Below, piece after piece: positions 1-13,780 of a stretch of DNA of 64,000 bases. This DNA comes from Atherix ibis (Eukaryota > Arthropoda > Insecta > Diptera > Athericidae), in assembly GCA_958298945.1 (NCBI GenBank), contig OY282608.1, positions 79,966,806-80,030,805 on the forward strand. The letters are read 5' to 3'. Under the pieces are notes generated by a model, which was not told the DNA's origin, did no database searches, and saw only the letters and a program-made list of their open reading frames with translations. How positions within the stretch are numbered: the stretch's first letter is position 1; the number at the start of each line of letters is the position of its first letter. Both the position numbers and the translations under genes were made by a program.

Positions 1-2230
1 AACAAACAAACAAACCAACAAACCAACAAACCAACAAACCAACAAACCAACAAACCAACAAACCAACAAACCAACAAACCAACAAACCAACAAACTAACA
101 AACCAATTAACCAACAAACCAACAAACCAAAAAACCAATAAACCAACAAACCAACAAACCAACAAACCAACAAACCAACAAACCAACAAACCAACAAACA
201 AACAAACGAACAAACCAACAAACGAACAAACCAACAAACCAACAAACCAACAAACCAACAAACCAACAAACCAACAAACCAACAAACAAACAAACCAACA
301 AACCAACAAACCAACAAACCAACAAACCAACAAACCAACAAACCAACAAACCAACAAACCAACAAACTAACAAACAAACAAACCAACAAACCAACAAAGC
401 AACAAACCAACAAACCAACAAACCAACAAACCAACAAACCAACAAACCAACAAACCAAGAAACCAACAAACAAACAAATCAACAAACCAACAAACCAACA
501 AACCAACAAACCAACAAACCAACAAACCAACAAACCAACAAACCAACAAACCAACAAAGCAACAAACCAACAAACCAACAAACCAACAAACCAACAAACT
601 AACAAACCAAGAAACCAACAATCCAATAACGAACAAAGCAACAAACCAACAAACCAACAAACCAACAAACCAACAAACCAACAAACCAACAAACCAACAA
701 ACAAACAAACCAACAAACCAACAAACCAACAAACCAACAAACCAACAAACCAACAAACCAACAAACCAACAAACCAATAAACCAAAAAACAAATAAACCA
801 ACAAACCAACAAACGAACAAACAAACAAACCAACAAACCAACAAACCGACAAACCAACAAACCAACTAGCCAAAAAACCAACAAACCAACAAACCAACAA
901 ACCAACAAACCAACAAACCAACAATCCAACAAACCAACAAACCAACAAACCAACAAACTAACAAACCAACAAACCAAGAAACAAATAATCCAACAAACCA
1001 ACAAACCAACAAACCAACAAACCAACAAACCAACAAACCAACAAACCAACAAACCAACAAACCAACAAACCAACAAACCAACAAACCAACAAACCAATAA
1101 ACCAACAAACCAACAAACCAACATACCAACAAACCAACAAAACCAATAAACCAACAAACCAACAAACAAACAAACCAACAAACAAACAAACCAACAAACC
1201 AACAAACCAACAAACCAACAAACCAATAAACCAACAAACCAACAAACCAACATACCAACAAACCAACAAACCAATAAACCAACAAACCAACAAACCAACA
1301 AACCAAAAAAACAACAAACCATCAAACCAACAAACAAACAAACCAACAAACCAACAAACCAACAAACCAACAAACCAACAAACCAACAAACCAACAAACC
1401 AACAAATCAACAAACCAACAAACCAACAAACCAACAAACCAACAAACCAACAAACGAACAAACCAACAAACCAACAAACCAACAAACCAACAAACCAACA
1501 AACCAACAAACCAACAAACCAACAAACCAACAAACCAACAAACCAACAAACGAACAAACCAACAAACCAACAAACCAACAAACCAACAAACTAACAAACC
1601 AACAAACCGACAAACAAACAAACCAACAAACCAACAAACCAACAAACAAACAAACCAACAAACCAACAAACCAACAAACCAACAAACCAACAAACCAACA
1701 ACCCAACAAACCAACAAACCAACAAACCAACAAACCAACAAACTAACAAACCAATTAACCAACAAACCAACAAACCAAAAAACCAATAAACCAACAAACC
1801 AACAAACCAACAAACCAACAAACCAACAAACCAACAAACCAACAAACAAACAAACGAACAAACCAACAAACGAACAAACCAACAAACCAACAAACCAACA
1901 AACCAACAAACCAACAAACCAACAAACAAACAAACCAACGAACCAACAAACCAACAAACCAACAAACCAACAAACCAACAAACCAACAAACCAACAAACC
2001 AACAAACCAACAAACTAACAAACAAACAAACCAACAAACCAACAAAGCAACAAACCAACAAACCAACAAACCAACAAACCAACAAACCAACAAACCAACA
2101 AACCAACAAACCAAGAAACCAACAAACAAACAAATCAACAAACCAACAAACCAACAAACCAACAAACCAACAAACCCACAAACCAACAAACCAACAAAAC
2201 AACAAACCAACAAACCAACAAACCAACAAA

Positions 2231-2362
2231 CTAACAAACTAACAAACCAACAAACCAATAACCAACAAACCAACACACCAACAAACCAACAAACAAACAA
2301 ACCCACAGACCAACAAACCAAGAAACAAATAAACCAACAAACCAACAAACGAACACACGAAC
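2231..2362 (+). repeat. Composite module M1, copy 1
   Basis: An ordered string of variants that recurs elsewhere: two CTAAC units, a register slip at CCAATAACC, a CACACC unit, CAAACAAAC, CCCAC, AAGAAACAAATAAACC and finally CGAACACACGAAC at 2,350. The same order recurs at 6,262, 10,982, 12,918 and 17,076. This copy alone has CCCACAGACC in the middle. Confidence 0.85.
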
Positions 2363-5053
2363 AAACCAACAAACCAACAAACCAACAAACCAACAAACCA
2401 ACAAACCAACAAACCAACAAACGAACAAACGAACAAACCAACAAATCAACAAACCAACAAACCAACAAACAAACCAACCAATAAACCTACAAACCAACAA
2501 ACGAACAAACGAACAAACGAACAAACCAAAAAACCGACAAACCAACAAACCAACAAATCAACAAACCAACAAACCAACAAACCAACAAACCAAAAAACCG
2601 ACAAACCAGCAAACCAACAAATCAACAAACCAACAAACCAACAAACCAACAAACCAAAAAACCGACAAACCAGCAAACCAACAAATCAACAAACCAACAA
2701 ACCAACAAACCAACAAACCAACAAATTAACAAACCAACAAACAAACAAACCAACAAACCAACAAACCAACAAAGCAACAAACCAACGGACCAACAAACCA
2801 ACAAACCAACAAACCAACAAACCAACAAACCAACAAACCAACAAACCAACAAACAAACAAACCAAGGAACAAATACCCCAATAAACGAACAAACCAACAA
2901 ACCAACAAACCAACAAACCAACAAACCAACAAACCAAAAAACCAATAAACCAACAAACAAACAAGCCAACAAACCAACAAACCATCAAACCAACAAACCA
3001 ACAAACCAACAAACAAACAAACCAACAAACCAACAAACCAACAAACCAACAAGCCAACAAACCAACAAACCAGCAAACCAACAGACCAAAAAACCAACAA
3101 ACCAACAAACCAACAAGCCAACAAACCAACAAACAAACAAACCAACAAACCAACAAACCAACAAACCAACAAACCAACAAACAAACAAACAAACAAACCA
3201 AGGAACAAATACCCCAACAAACCAACAAATCAACAAAGCAACAAACCAACAGACCAACAAACCAACAAACCAAAAAACCAACAAACCAACAAACAAACAA
3301 GCCAACAAACCAACAAACCAACAAACCAACAAACCAACAAACCAACAGACCAACAAACCAACAAACCAACAAACCAACAAACAAACAAACCAACAAACCA
3401 ACAAACCAACAAACCAACAAACCAACAAGCCAACAAACCAACAAACCAGCAAACCAACAACCCAACAAACCAACAAACCAACAAGCCAACAAACCAACAA
3501 ACCAACAAACCAAAAAACAAACAAACCAACAAACCAAGAAACAAATAAACCAACAAACGAACAAACGAACAAACGAACAAACTAACAAACCTACAAAACA
3601 ACAAAACAACAAACCAACAAACAAACAAACCAACAAACCAACAAACCAACAAACCAACAAACCAAAAAACCAACAAACCAACAAACCAACAAACCAGCAA
3701 ACCAACAAACCAACAAACCAACAAACCAACAAACGAACAATCCAACAAACCAACAAACCAACAAACCAACAAACCAACAAGCCAACAAACCAACAAACTA
3801 ACAAACTAACAAACCAACAAACCATCAAACCAAAAAACCAACAAACAAACAAACCAACAAACCAACAAACCAATAAACCAACAAACCAACAAACCAACAA
3901 ACCAACAAACCAACAAACCAACAAACCAACAAACCAACAAACCAACAAACCAACAAACCAACAAACCAACAAACCAACAAACCAACAAACCAACAAACCA
4001 ACAAACCAACAAACCAACAAACCAACAAACGAACAAACCAACAAACCAACAAACCAACAAACCAACAAACAGACAAATCAACAAACCAACAAACCAACAA
4101 ACGAACTCACGAACAAACGAACAAACCAAAAACCAACAAACCAACAAACCAACAAACCAACAAACCAACAAATCAACAAACAAACAAACCAACAAACCAA
4201 CAAACCAACAAACCAACAAACCAACAAACCAACATACCAACAAACCAATAAACCAACATACCTGCAAACCAACAACCCAACAAACCAACAAACCAACAAA
4301 CTAACAAACAAACAAACCAACAAACCAACAAACCAACAAAGCAACAAACCAACAAACCAACAAACCAACAAACCAACAAACCATCAAACCAACAAACCAA
4401 CAAACCAACAAACCAACAAACCAACAAACCAACAAACCAACAAACCAACAAACCAACAAACCAAAAAACAACATACCTGCAAACCAACAACCCAACAAAC
4501 CAACAAACCAACAAACTAACAAACAAACAAACCAACAAACCAATAAACCAACAAAGCAACAAACCAACAAACCAACAAACCAACAAACCAACAAACCATC
4601 AAACCAACAAACCAACAAACCAACAAACCAACAAACCAACAAACTAACAAACCAACAAACCAACAAACCAATAAACCAACAAACCAACAAACCAACAAAC
4701 CAACAAACCAACAAACCAACAAACGAACAAACCAACAAATCAACAAACCAACAAACCATCAAACCAACAAACAAACAAACCAACAAACCAACAAACCAAC
4801 AAACCAACAAACCAACAAACCAACAAACCAACAAACCAACAAACTAACAAACAAACTAACCAACAAACCAACAAACCAACAAAGCAACAAAGCAAGAAAC
4901 CAACAAACCAACAAACCAACAAACCAACAAACCAACAAACCAACAAACCAACAAACCAACAAACCAACAAACCAACAAACAAGCAAACCAACAAACTAAC
5001 AAACCAACAAAACCAACAAACCAACAAACCAACAACCAACAAACTAACAAACC

Positions 5054-5095
5054 AAGAAACCAACAATCCAATAACCAACAAACCATAACCCAACA
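5054..5095 (+). repeat. Composite module M2, copy 1
   Basis: A string of AAGAAACC, CAATCC, the register slip AATAACC and a slip ending in CCC. This copy has CCATAACCC where the other three have CCACAACCC. Partial relatives lie near 608-632 (left half) and 5,538-5,570 (right half, with AATTACC). Confidence 0.8.
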
Positions 5096-5467
5096 AACCA
5101 TCAAACCAACAAACAAACAAACCAACAAACCAACAAACCAACAAACCAACAAACCAACAATCGAACAAACCAACAAACCAACAAACCAACAAACCAACAA
5201 ACCAACAAACCAACAAACCAATAAACCAACAAACCAACAAACCAACAAACCAACAAACCAACAAACCAACAAACCAACAAACCAACAAACCAACAAACGA
5301 ACATACCAACAAACCAACAAACCAACAACCCAACAAACCAACAAACCAACAAACCAACAAACCAACAAACCAACAAACCAACAAACCAGCAAACCAACAA
5401 ACCAACAAACCAACAAACCAATAAACCAACAAACCAACAAACCAACAAACCAACAAACTAACAAACC

Positions 5468-5509
5468 AAGAAACCAACAATCCAATAACCAACAAACCAC
5501 AACCCAACA
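5468..5509 (+). repeat. Composite module M2, copy 2
   Basis: The same string as at 5,054, with the CCACAACCC form, 414 bases further on. A CAAACAAAC unit follows a few octamers later, as in the other copies. Confidence 0.8.
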
Positions 5510-6261
5510 AACCAACAAACCAACAAACAAACAAACCAACAATCCAATTACCAACAAACCACAACCCAACAAACCAACAAACCAACAAACCAACAAACCA
5601 ACAAACCAACAAACCAACAAACCAACAAACCAACAAACCAACAAACAAACAAACCAACAAACCAACAAACCAACAAACCAACAAACCAACAAACCAACAA
5701 TCCAACAAACCGACAAACAAACAAACCAACAAACCAACAAACCAACAAACCAACAAACCAACAAACCAACAAACCAACAAACCAACAAACCAACAAACCA
5801 ACAACCCAACAAACCAACAAACCAACAAACCAACAAACCAACAAACCAACAAACCAACAAACCAACAAACCAACAAACCAATATACCAACAAACCAACAA
5901 ACCAACAAACCAACAAACCAACAAACCAACAAACAAACAAACGAACAAACCAACAAACGAACAAACCAAAAAACCAACAAACCAACAAACCAACAAACCA
6001 ACAAACCAACAAACCAACAAACAAACAAACCAACAAACCAACAAACCAACAAACCAACAAACCAACAAACCAACAAACCAACAAACCAACAAACCAACAA
6101 ACCAACAAACCAACAAACCAACAAACCAACAAACCAACAAACTAACAAACAAACAAACCAACAACCCAACAAACCAACAAACAAACAAATCAACAAACTA
6201 ACAAACCAACAAACCAACAAACCAACAAACCAAAAAACCAACAAACCAACAAACCAACAAA

Positions 6262-6401
6262 CTAACAAACTAACAAACCAACAAACCAATAACCAACAAA
6301 CCAACAAACCAACACACCAACAAACCAACAAACAAACAAACCCACAAACCAACAAACCAAGAAACAAATAAACCAACAAACCAACAAACGAACACACGAA
6401 C
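6262..6401 (+). repeat. Composite module M1, copy 2
   Basis: It has the same order of variants as the module at 2,231, ending with CGAACACACGAAC at 6,389. It differs by one extra octamer before the CACACC unit and lacks the CAGACC change. Confidence 0.85.
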
Positions 6402-6732
6402 AAACCAACAAACCAACAAACCAACAAACCAACAAACCAACAAACCAACAAACCAACAAACCAAAAAACCAACAAACCAACAAACCAACAAACCAACAAA
6501 CCAACAAACCAACAAACCAATAAACCAACAAACCAACAAACCAACAGACCAACAAACCAACAAATAAACAAATCAACAAACCAACAAACCAACAAATCAA
6601 CAAACCAACAAACCAACAAACCAACAAACCAACAAACCAACAAACCAACAAACCAACAAACCAACAAACCAACAAACCAACAAACCAACAAACCAACAAA
6701 CCAACAAACCAACAAACCAACAAACCAACAAA

Positions 6733-6825
6733 CTAACAAACTAACGAACCAACAAACCAACAAACAAACAAACCCACAAACCAAGAAACAAATAAAACAA
6801 CAAACCAACAAACGAACACACGAAC
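6733..6825 (+). repeat. Composite module M1, shortened copy
   Basis: It starts with the paired CTAAC units and ends with CGAACACACGAAC at 6,813, but is about 47 bases shorter than the copy at 6,262. The part with the CCAATAACC slip and the CACACC unit is missing. It probably arose by an internal deletion after a local duplication, since it begins only about 330 bases after the end of copy 2. Confidence 0.75.
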
Positions 6826-7939
6826 AAACCAACAAACCAACAAACCAACAAACCAACAAACCAACAATCCAACAAACCAACAAACGAACAAACGAACAAA
6901 CCAACAAATCAACAAACCAACAAACCAACAAACAAACCAACCAATAAACCAACAAACCAACAAACGAACAAACGAACAAACGAACAAACCAAAAAACCGA
7001 CAAACCAACAAACCAACAAATCAACAAACCAACAAACCAACAAACCAACAAACCAACAAACCAAAAAACTGACAAACCAACAAACCAACAAATCAACAAA
7101 CCAACAAACCAACAAACCAACAAACCAACAAACGAACAAACCAACAAACAAACAAACCAACAAACCAAAAAAACCAACAAACCAATAAACCAACAAACCA
7201 GCAAACCAACAAACCAACAAACCAACAAAAGAACAAACCAACAAACCAACAAACCAACAAACCAACAAACAAACAAACCAACAAACCAACAAACCAACAA
7301 ACCAACAAAGCAACAAACCAACAGACCAACAAACCAACAAACCAACAAACCAACAAACCAACAAACCAACAAACCAACAAACCAACAAACCAACAAACTA
7401 ACAAACCAACAAACCAACAAACCAACAAACCAACAAACCAACAAACAAACAAACCAACAAACCAACAAACCACCAAACCAACAAACCAACAAGCCAACAA
7501 ACCAACAAACCAGCAAACCAACAAACCAACAAGCCAACAAACCAACAAACAAACCAACAAACCAACAAACCAACAAACCAACAAACAAACAAACCAACAA
7601 ACCAAGGAACAAATACCCCAACAAACCAACAAACCAAAAAACCAACAAACCAACAAACAAACAAACCAACAAACTAACAAACCAATAAACCAACAAACCA
7701 ACAAACCAACAAACCAACAAACCAACAAACCAACAAACCAACAAACCAACAAACGAACAAACCAACAAATCAACAAACCAACAAACCAACAAACCAACAA
7801 ACCAACAAACCAACAAACCAACAAACTAACAAACAAACTAACCAACAAACCAACAAACCAACAAACCAACAAAGCAACAAAGCAACAAACCAACAAACCA
7901 ACAAACCAACAAACCAACAAACCAACAAATTAACAAACC

Positions 7940-7980
7940 AAGAAACCAACAATCCAATAACCAACAAACCACAACCCAAC
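7940..7980 (+). repeat. Composite module M2, copy 3
   Basis: The AAGAAACC, CAATCC, AATAACC, CCACAACCC string in the same order as at 5,468, again followed by CAAACAAAC units. Confidence 0.8.
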
Positions 7981-9441
7981 AAACCAACAAACCAACAAAC
8001 AAACAAACCAACAAACCAACAAACCAAGAAACAAATAAACCAACACACCAACAAACGAACACACGAACAAACCAACAAACCAACAAACCAACAAACCAAC
8101 AAACCAACAAACCAACAAACCAACAAACCAACAAAACAACAAACCATCAAACCAACAAACAAACAAAGCAACAAACCAACAAACCAACAAACCAACAAAC
8201 CAACAAACCAAAAAACCAACAAAACAACAAACCAACAAACCAACAAACCAACAAACCAACAAACCAACAAACCAACAAACAAACAAACAAACAAACCAAT
8301 AAACCAACAAACCAACAAACCAACAAACCAACAAACCAACAAACGAACAAACGAACAAACCAACAAACCAACATACCAACAAAGCAACAAACCAACAAAC
8401 CAATAAACCAACAAACCAACAAACCAACAAACCAACAAACCAACAAACCAACAAACCAACAAACCAACAAACAAATAAATCAACAAACCAACAAACCAAC
8501 AAATCAACAAACCAACAAACCAACAAACCCATAAACCAACAAACCAACAAACCAACAAACCAACAAACCAACAAACCAACAAACCAACAAACCAACAAAC
8601 CAACAAACCAACAAACCAACAAACCAACAAACCAACAAACCAACAAACCAACAAACCAACAAACCAACAAACCAACAAACCAACAAACCAACAATTGAAC
8701 AAACCAACAAACAGACAAACCAACAAACCAACAAACCAACAAACGAACACACGAACAAACGAACAAACCAACAAACCAACAAACCAAGAAACCAACAAAC
8801 CAACAAACAAACAAACCAACAAACCAACAAACCAACAAACCAACAAACCAACAAACCAACAAACCAACAAACCAACATACCAACAAAGCAACAAACCAAC
8901 AAACCAACAAACCAACAAACCAACAAACAAACAAACCAACAAACCAACAAACCAACAAACCAACAAACCAACAAACCAACAAACCAACAAACCAACAAAC
9001 AAATAAATCAACAAACCAACAAACCAATAAACCAACAAACCAACAAACCAACAAACCAACAAACCAACAAACCAACAAACCAACAAACCAACAAACCAAC
9101 AAACGAACAAACCAACAAACCAACAAACCAACAAACCATCAAACCAACAAACCAACAAACGAACAAACCAACAAACCAACAAACCAACAAACCATCAAAC
9201 CAACAAACAAACAAACCAACAAACCAACAAACCAACAAACCAACAAACCAACAAACCAACCAAGCAACAAACCAACAAACCAACAAACCAACAAACCAAC
9301 AAACCAACAAACCAACAAACCAACAAACCAACAAACGAACAAACCAACAAACCAACAAACCAACAAACCAACAAACAAACAAACCAACAAACCAACAAAC
9401 CAACAAACCAACAAACCAACAAACCAACAAACCAACAAACC

Positions 9442-9482
9442 AAGAAACCAACAATCCAATAACCAACAAACCACAACCCAAC
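9442..9482 (+). repeat. Composite module M2, copy 4
   Basis: The same ordered string as at 7,940, 1,502 bases further on. A related string with AATTACC followed by CACACC marks the start of each higher-order unit from 11,622 onward. Confidence 0.8.
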
Positions 9483-10586
9483 AAACCAACAAACCAACAA
9501 ACAAACAAACCAACAAACCAACAAACCAAGAAACAAATAAACCAACAAACCAACAAACCAACAAACCAACAAACCAACAAAACAACAAACCACCAAACCA
9601 ACAAACAAACAAACCAACAAACCAACAAACTGACAAACCAACAAACCAACAAACCATTAAACCAACAAACCAAAAAACCAACAAACCAACAAACCAACAA
9701 ACCAACAAACCAACAAACCAACAAACCAACAAACCAACAAACCAGCAAACCAACAAACCAACAAACCAACAAAACAACAAACCATCAAACCAACAAACAA
9801 ACAAACCAACAAACCAACAAACAGACAAACCAACAAACCAACAAACCAAAAAACAAATAAACCAACAAACCAACAAACCAACAAACCAACAAACCAACAA
9901 GCCAACAAACCAAAAAACCAACAAACCAAGAAACAAATAACCCAACAAACCAACAAACCAACAAACCAACAAACCAACAAAACATCAAACCAACAAACCA
10001 ATAAACCAACAAACCAACAAACCAACATACCAACAAACCAACAAACCAACAAGGCAACAAACGAACAAACCAACAAACCAACAAAAGGACAAACCATCAA
10101 ACCAACAAACAAACAAACCAACAAACCAACAAACCAACAAACCAACAAACCAACAAACCAACAAACCAACAAACCAACAAACCAACAAACCAACAAACCA
10201 ACAAACCAACAAACCAACAAACCAACAAACCATTAAACCAACAAACCAACAAACCAACAAACTAACAAACCAACAAACGAACAAACGAACAAACCAACAA
10301 ACCAACAACCCAACAAACAAACAAACCAACAAACCAACAAAGCAACAAACCAACAAACCAACAAACCAACAAACCAACAAACAAACAAACCAACAAACCA
10401 ACAAACCAACAAACCAACAAACCAACAAACCAACAAACCAACAAACCAACAAACCAACAAACCAACAAACCAACAAACCAACAAACCAACAAACCAACAA
10501 ACCAATAAACCAACAAACCAACAAACCAACAAACCAAAAAACCAACAAACCAACAAACAAACAAACGAACAAACCAACAAACGAAC

Positions 10587-10758
10587 AAACCAACAAACCA
10601 ACAAACCAACAAACCAACAAACCAACAAACCAACAAACCAACAAACCAACAAACCAACAAACCAACAAACCAACAAACCAACAAACCAACAAACCAACAA
10701 ACCAACAAACCAACAAACCAACAAACCAACAAACCAACAAACCAACAAACCAACAAAC
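10587..10758 (+). repeat. Longest perfect octamer run seen
   Basis: About 172 bases between a CGAAC variant near 10,583 and the CTAAC variant at 10,758 contain only the pure unit, some 21 copies. Perfect runs of this length suggest recent slippage or conversion, because older parts of the array have a variant every few units. Confidence 0.85.
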
Positions 10759-10981
10759 TAACAAACAAACAAACCAACAAACCAACAAACCAACAAAGCA
10801 ACAAAGCAACAAACCAACAAACCAACAAACCAACAAACCAACAAACCAACAAACCAACAAACCAACAAACCAACAAACCAACAAACCAACAAACAAACAA
10901 ATCAACAAACCAACAAACCAACAAACCAACAAACCAACAAACCAACAAACCAACAAACCAACAAACCAACAAACCAACAAA

Positions 10982-11122
10982 CTAACAAACTAACAAACCA
11001 ACAAACCAATAACCAACAAACCAACAAACCAACATACCAACAAAACCAACAAACAAACAAACCCACAAACCAACAAACCAAGAAACAAATAAACCAACAA
11101 ACCAACAACCGAACACACGAAC
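10982..11122 (+). repeat. Composite module M1, copy 3
   Basis: It has the same order of variants as the other M1 copies, ending with the CACACG landmark at 11,110. It carries CATACC in place of CACACC, one nine-base unit (CAAAACC) and CCGAACACACG, features shared in part with the copies at 12,918 and 17,076. It lies just left of the higher-order region. Confidence 0.85.
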
Positions 11123-11621
11123 AAACCAACAAACCAACAAACCAACAAACCAACAAACCAACAAACCAACAAAGGAACAAACCAACAAACGAACAAACCA
11201 ACAAACCAACAAACCAACAAACCAACAAACCAAACAACCAACAAACCAACAAACAAACAAACCAACAAACCAACAAACGAACAAACTAACAAACAAACAA
11301 ACCAACAAACCAACAAACCAACAAACCAACAAACCAACAAACCAACAAACCAACAAACTAACAAACAAAAAAACCAACAAACCAACAAACCAACAAAGCA
11401 ACAAACCAACAAACCAACAAACCAACAAACCAACAAACCAACAAACCAACAAACCAACAAACCAACAAACCAACAAACCAACAAACCAACAAACCAACAA
11501 ACCAACAAACAAACAAACCAACAAACCAACAAACCAACAAACCAACAAACCAACAAACCAACAAACCAACAAACCAACAAACCAACAAAGAAACAAACCA
11601 ACAAACCAACAAACCAACAAA

Positions 11622-13780
11622 CTAACCAACCAACAAACCAACAATCCAATTACCAACAAACCAACACACCAACAAACCAACAAACCAACAAACAAACAAA
11701 CCAACAAACCAACAAACACACAAACAAATAAACCAACAAACCAACAAACGAACACACGAACAAACCAACAAACCAACAAACCAACAAACCAACAAACCAA
11801 CAAACCAACAAACCAACAAACCAACAAACCAACAAACCAACAAACCAACAAACCAACAAACCACAAAACAACAAACCATCAAACCAACAAACAAACAAAC
11901 CAACAAACCAACAAACCAACAAACCAACAAACCAACAAACCAAAAAACCAACAAACCAACAAACCAACAAACCAAGAAACCAACAAACCAACAAACCAAC
12001 AAACCAAGAAACCAAGAAACCAAGAAACCAACAAACCAACAAACCAGCAAACCAACAAACCAACAAACCAACAAACCAACAAACCAACAAACCAAGAAAC
12101 AAATAACCCAACAAACCAACAAACCAACAAACCGACAAACCAACAAACCAAAAAACCAATAAACCAACAAACCAACAAACCGACATACCAACAAACCAAC
12201 AAACCAACAAACCAACAAACCAACAAACCAACAAACAAACAAACCAACAAACCAACAAAACAACAAACCATCAAACCAACAAACAAACAAACCAACAAAC
12301 CAACAAACCAACAAACCAACAAACCAACAAACCAACAAACCAAAAAACCAACAAACCAACAAACCAACAAAGCAACAAACAAACAAACCAACAAACCAAA
12401 AAACCAAGAAACCAAAAAAACCAACAAACCAACAAACCAACAAACCAACAAACCAACATACCAACAAACCAACAAACCAACAAACCATCAAACCAACAAA
12501 CCAATAAACCAACCAAGCCAACAAACCGACAAGCCAACAAACGAACAAACGAACAAACCAATAAACCAACAAACCAACAAACCAACAAACGAACAAACCA
12601 ACAAACCAACAAACCAACAAACCAACAAACCAACAAGATAATAAGCCAACAATTCAACAAACCAACAAACCAAAAAACCAACAAACCAACAAGCCAACAA
12701 ACGAACAAACCAACAAACATACAAACCAACAAACTAACAAACCAACAAGCCAACAAACCAACAAACCAACAAACAAATAAACCAACAAACCCACAAACCA
12801 ATAAAGTAACAAACCAGCAAACCAACATACCAACAAGCCTAAAAGCCAACAAACCAAAAAACAAACAAACGAACTAACGAGCAAACCAACAAACCAACAA
12901 ACCAAGAAACCAACAAACTAACAAACTAACAAACCAACAAACCAATAACCAACAAACCAACAAACCAACATACCAACAAACCAACAAACAAACAAACCCA
13001 CAAACCAACAAACCAAGAAACAAATAAACCAACAAACCAACAACCGAACACACGAACAAACCAACAAACCAACAAACCAACAAACCAACAAACCAACAAA
13101 CCAACAAACCAACAAACCAACAAACCAACAAACCAACAAACGAACAAACCAACAAATCAACAAACCAACAAACCAACAAACAAACCAACCAATAAACCAA
13201 CAAACCAACAAACGAAAAAACGAACAAACGAACAAACGAACAAACCAACAAACCAACAAACTAACAAACCAACAAACCAACAAACCAACAAACAAACGAA
13301 CCAATAAACCAACAAACCAACAAACCAACAAACCAACAAACCAACAAACCAACAAACCAACATACCATCAAACCAACAAACGAACAAACCAACAAACGAA
13401 CAAACCAACAAACCAACAAACCAACAAACCAACAAACCAAACAACCAACAAACCAACAAACCAACAAACCAACAAACCAACAAACGAACAAACTAACAAA
13501 CAAACAAACCAACAAACCAACAAACCAACAAACCAACAAACCAACAAACCAACAAACCAACAAACTAACAAACAAACAAACCAACAAACCAACAAACCAA
13601 CAAAGCAACAAACCAACAAACCAACAAACCAACAAACCAACAAACCAACAAACCAACAAACCAACAAACCAACAAACCAACAAACCAACAAACAAACAAA
13701 CCAACAAACCAACAAACCAACAAACCAACAAACCAACAAACCAACAAACCAACAAAGAAACAAACCAACAAACCAACAAA
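11622..13780 (+). repeat. Higher-order unit alpha 1
   Basis: It begins with CTAACCAACC followed by CAATCCAATTACC, a start signature repeated at 13,781, 15,772, 17,915, 18,786 and 21,569. Ordered landmarks inside are CACACG at 11,749, CCGAC at 12,526, GATAATAAG at 12,637, CGAACTAACGAGC at 12,870 and module M1 at 12,918. Each recurs 4,150-4,158 bases downstream, in unit alpha 2. The 8-base change of offset is one extra octamer, between the CCGAC and GATA landmarks. Confidence 0.88.
12918..13057 (+). repeat. Composite module M1, copy 4 (inside alpha unit 1)
   Basis: Same variant order, with CATACC and CCGAACACACG as in the copy at 10,982. It is matched exactly 4,158 bases downstream by the copy at 17,076. 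This shows that a module of region 1 was carried into the higher-order unit. Confidence 0.88.

Larger units (their letters stand above)
1..11621 (+). repeat. Region 1: simple, more homogeneous part of the array
   Basis: This part has the longest uninterrupted runs of the pure octamer and few AAGCC variants, which become abundant only beyond about 12.5 kb. The GATA landmark found at 20 places further right is absent. The perfect runs I measured are about 10,587-10,758 (roughly 21 units), 8,533-8,693 (roughly 20 units) and 3,880-4,029 (roughly 19 units). It carries scattered composite modules, annotated separately. No gene: open frames on the - strand start at CAT variants and end at TTA, CTA or TCA variants of the octamer. 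Confidence 0.85.

Noticed and set aside
4856..7816. A 986-residue open frame on the - strand, and all other long - strand frames
   Set aside because: It is a run of the octapeptide LLVCWFVG with single-residue changes, produced by a stop-free 8-base repeat. It has no domain, no ribosome site or promoter context, and the same peptide is present in the other two frames.
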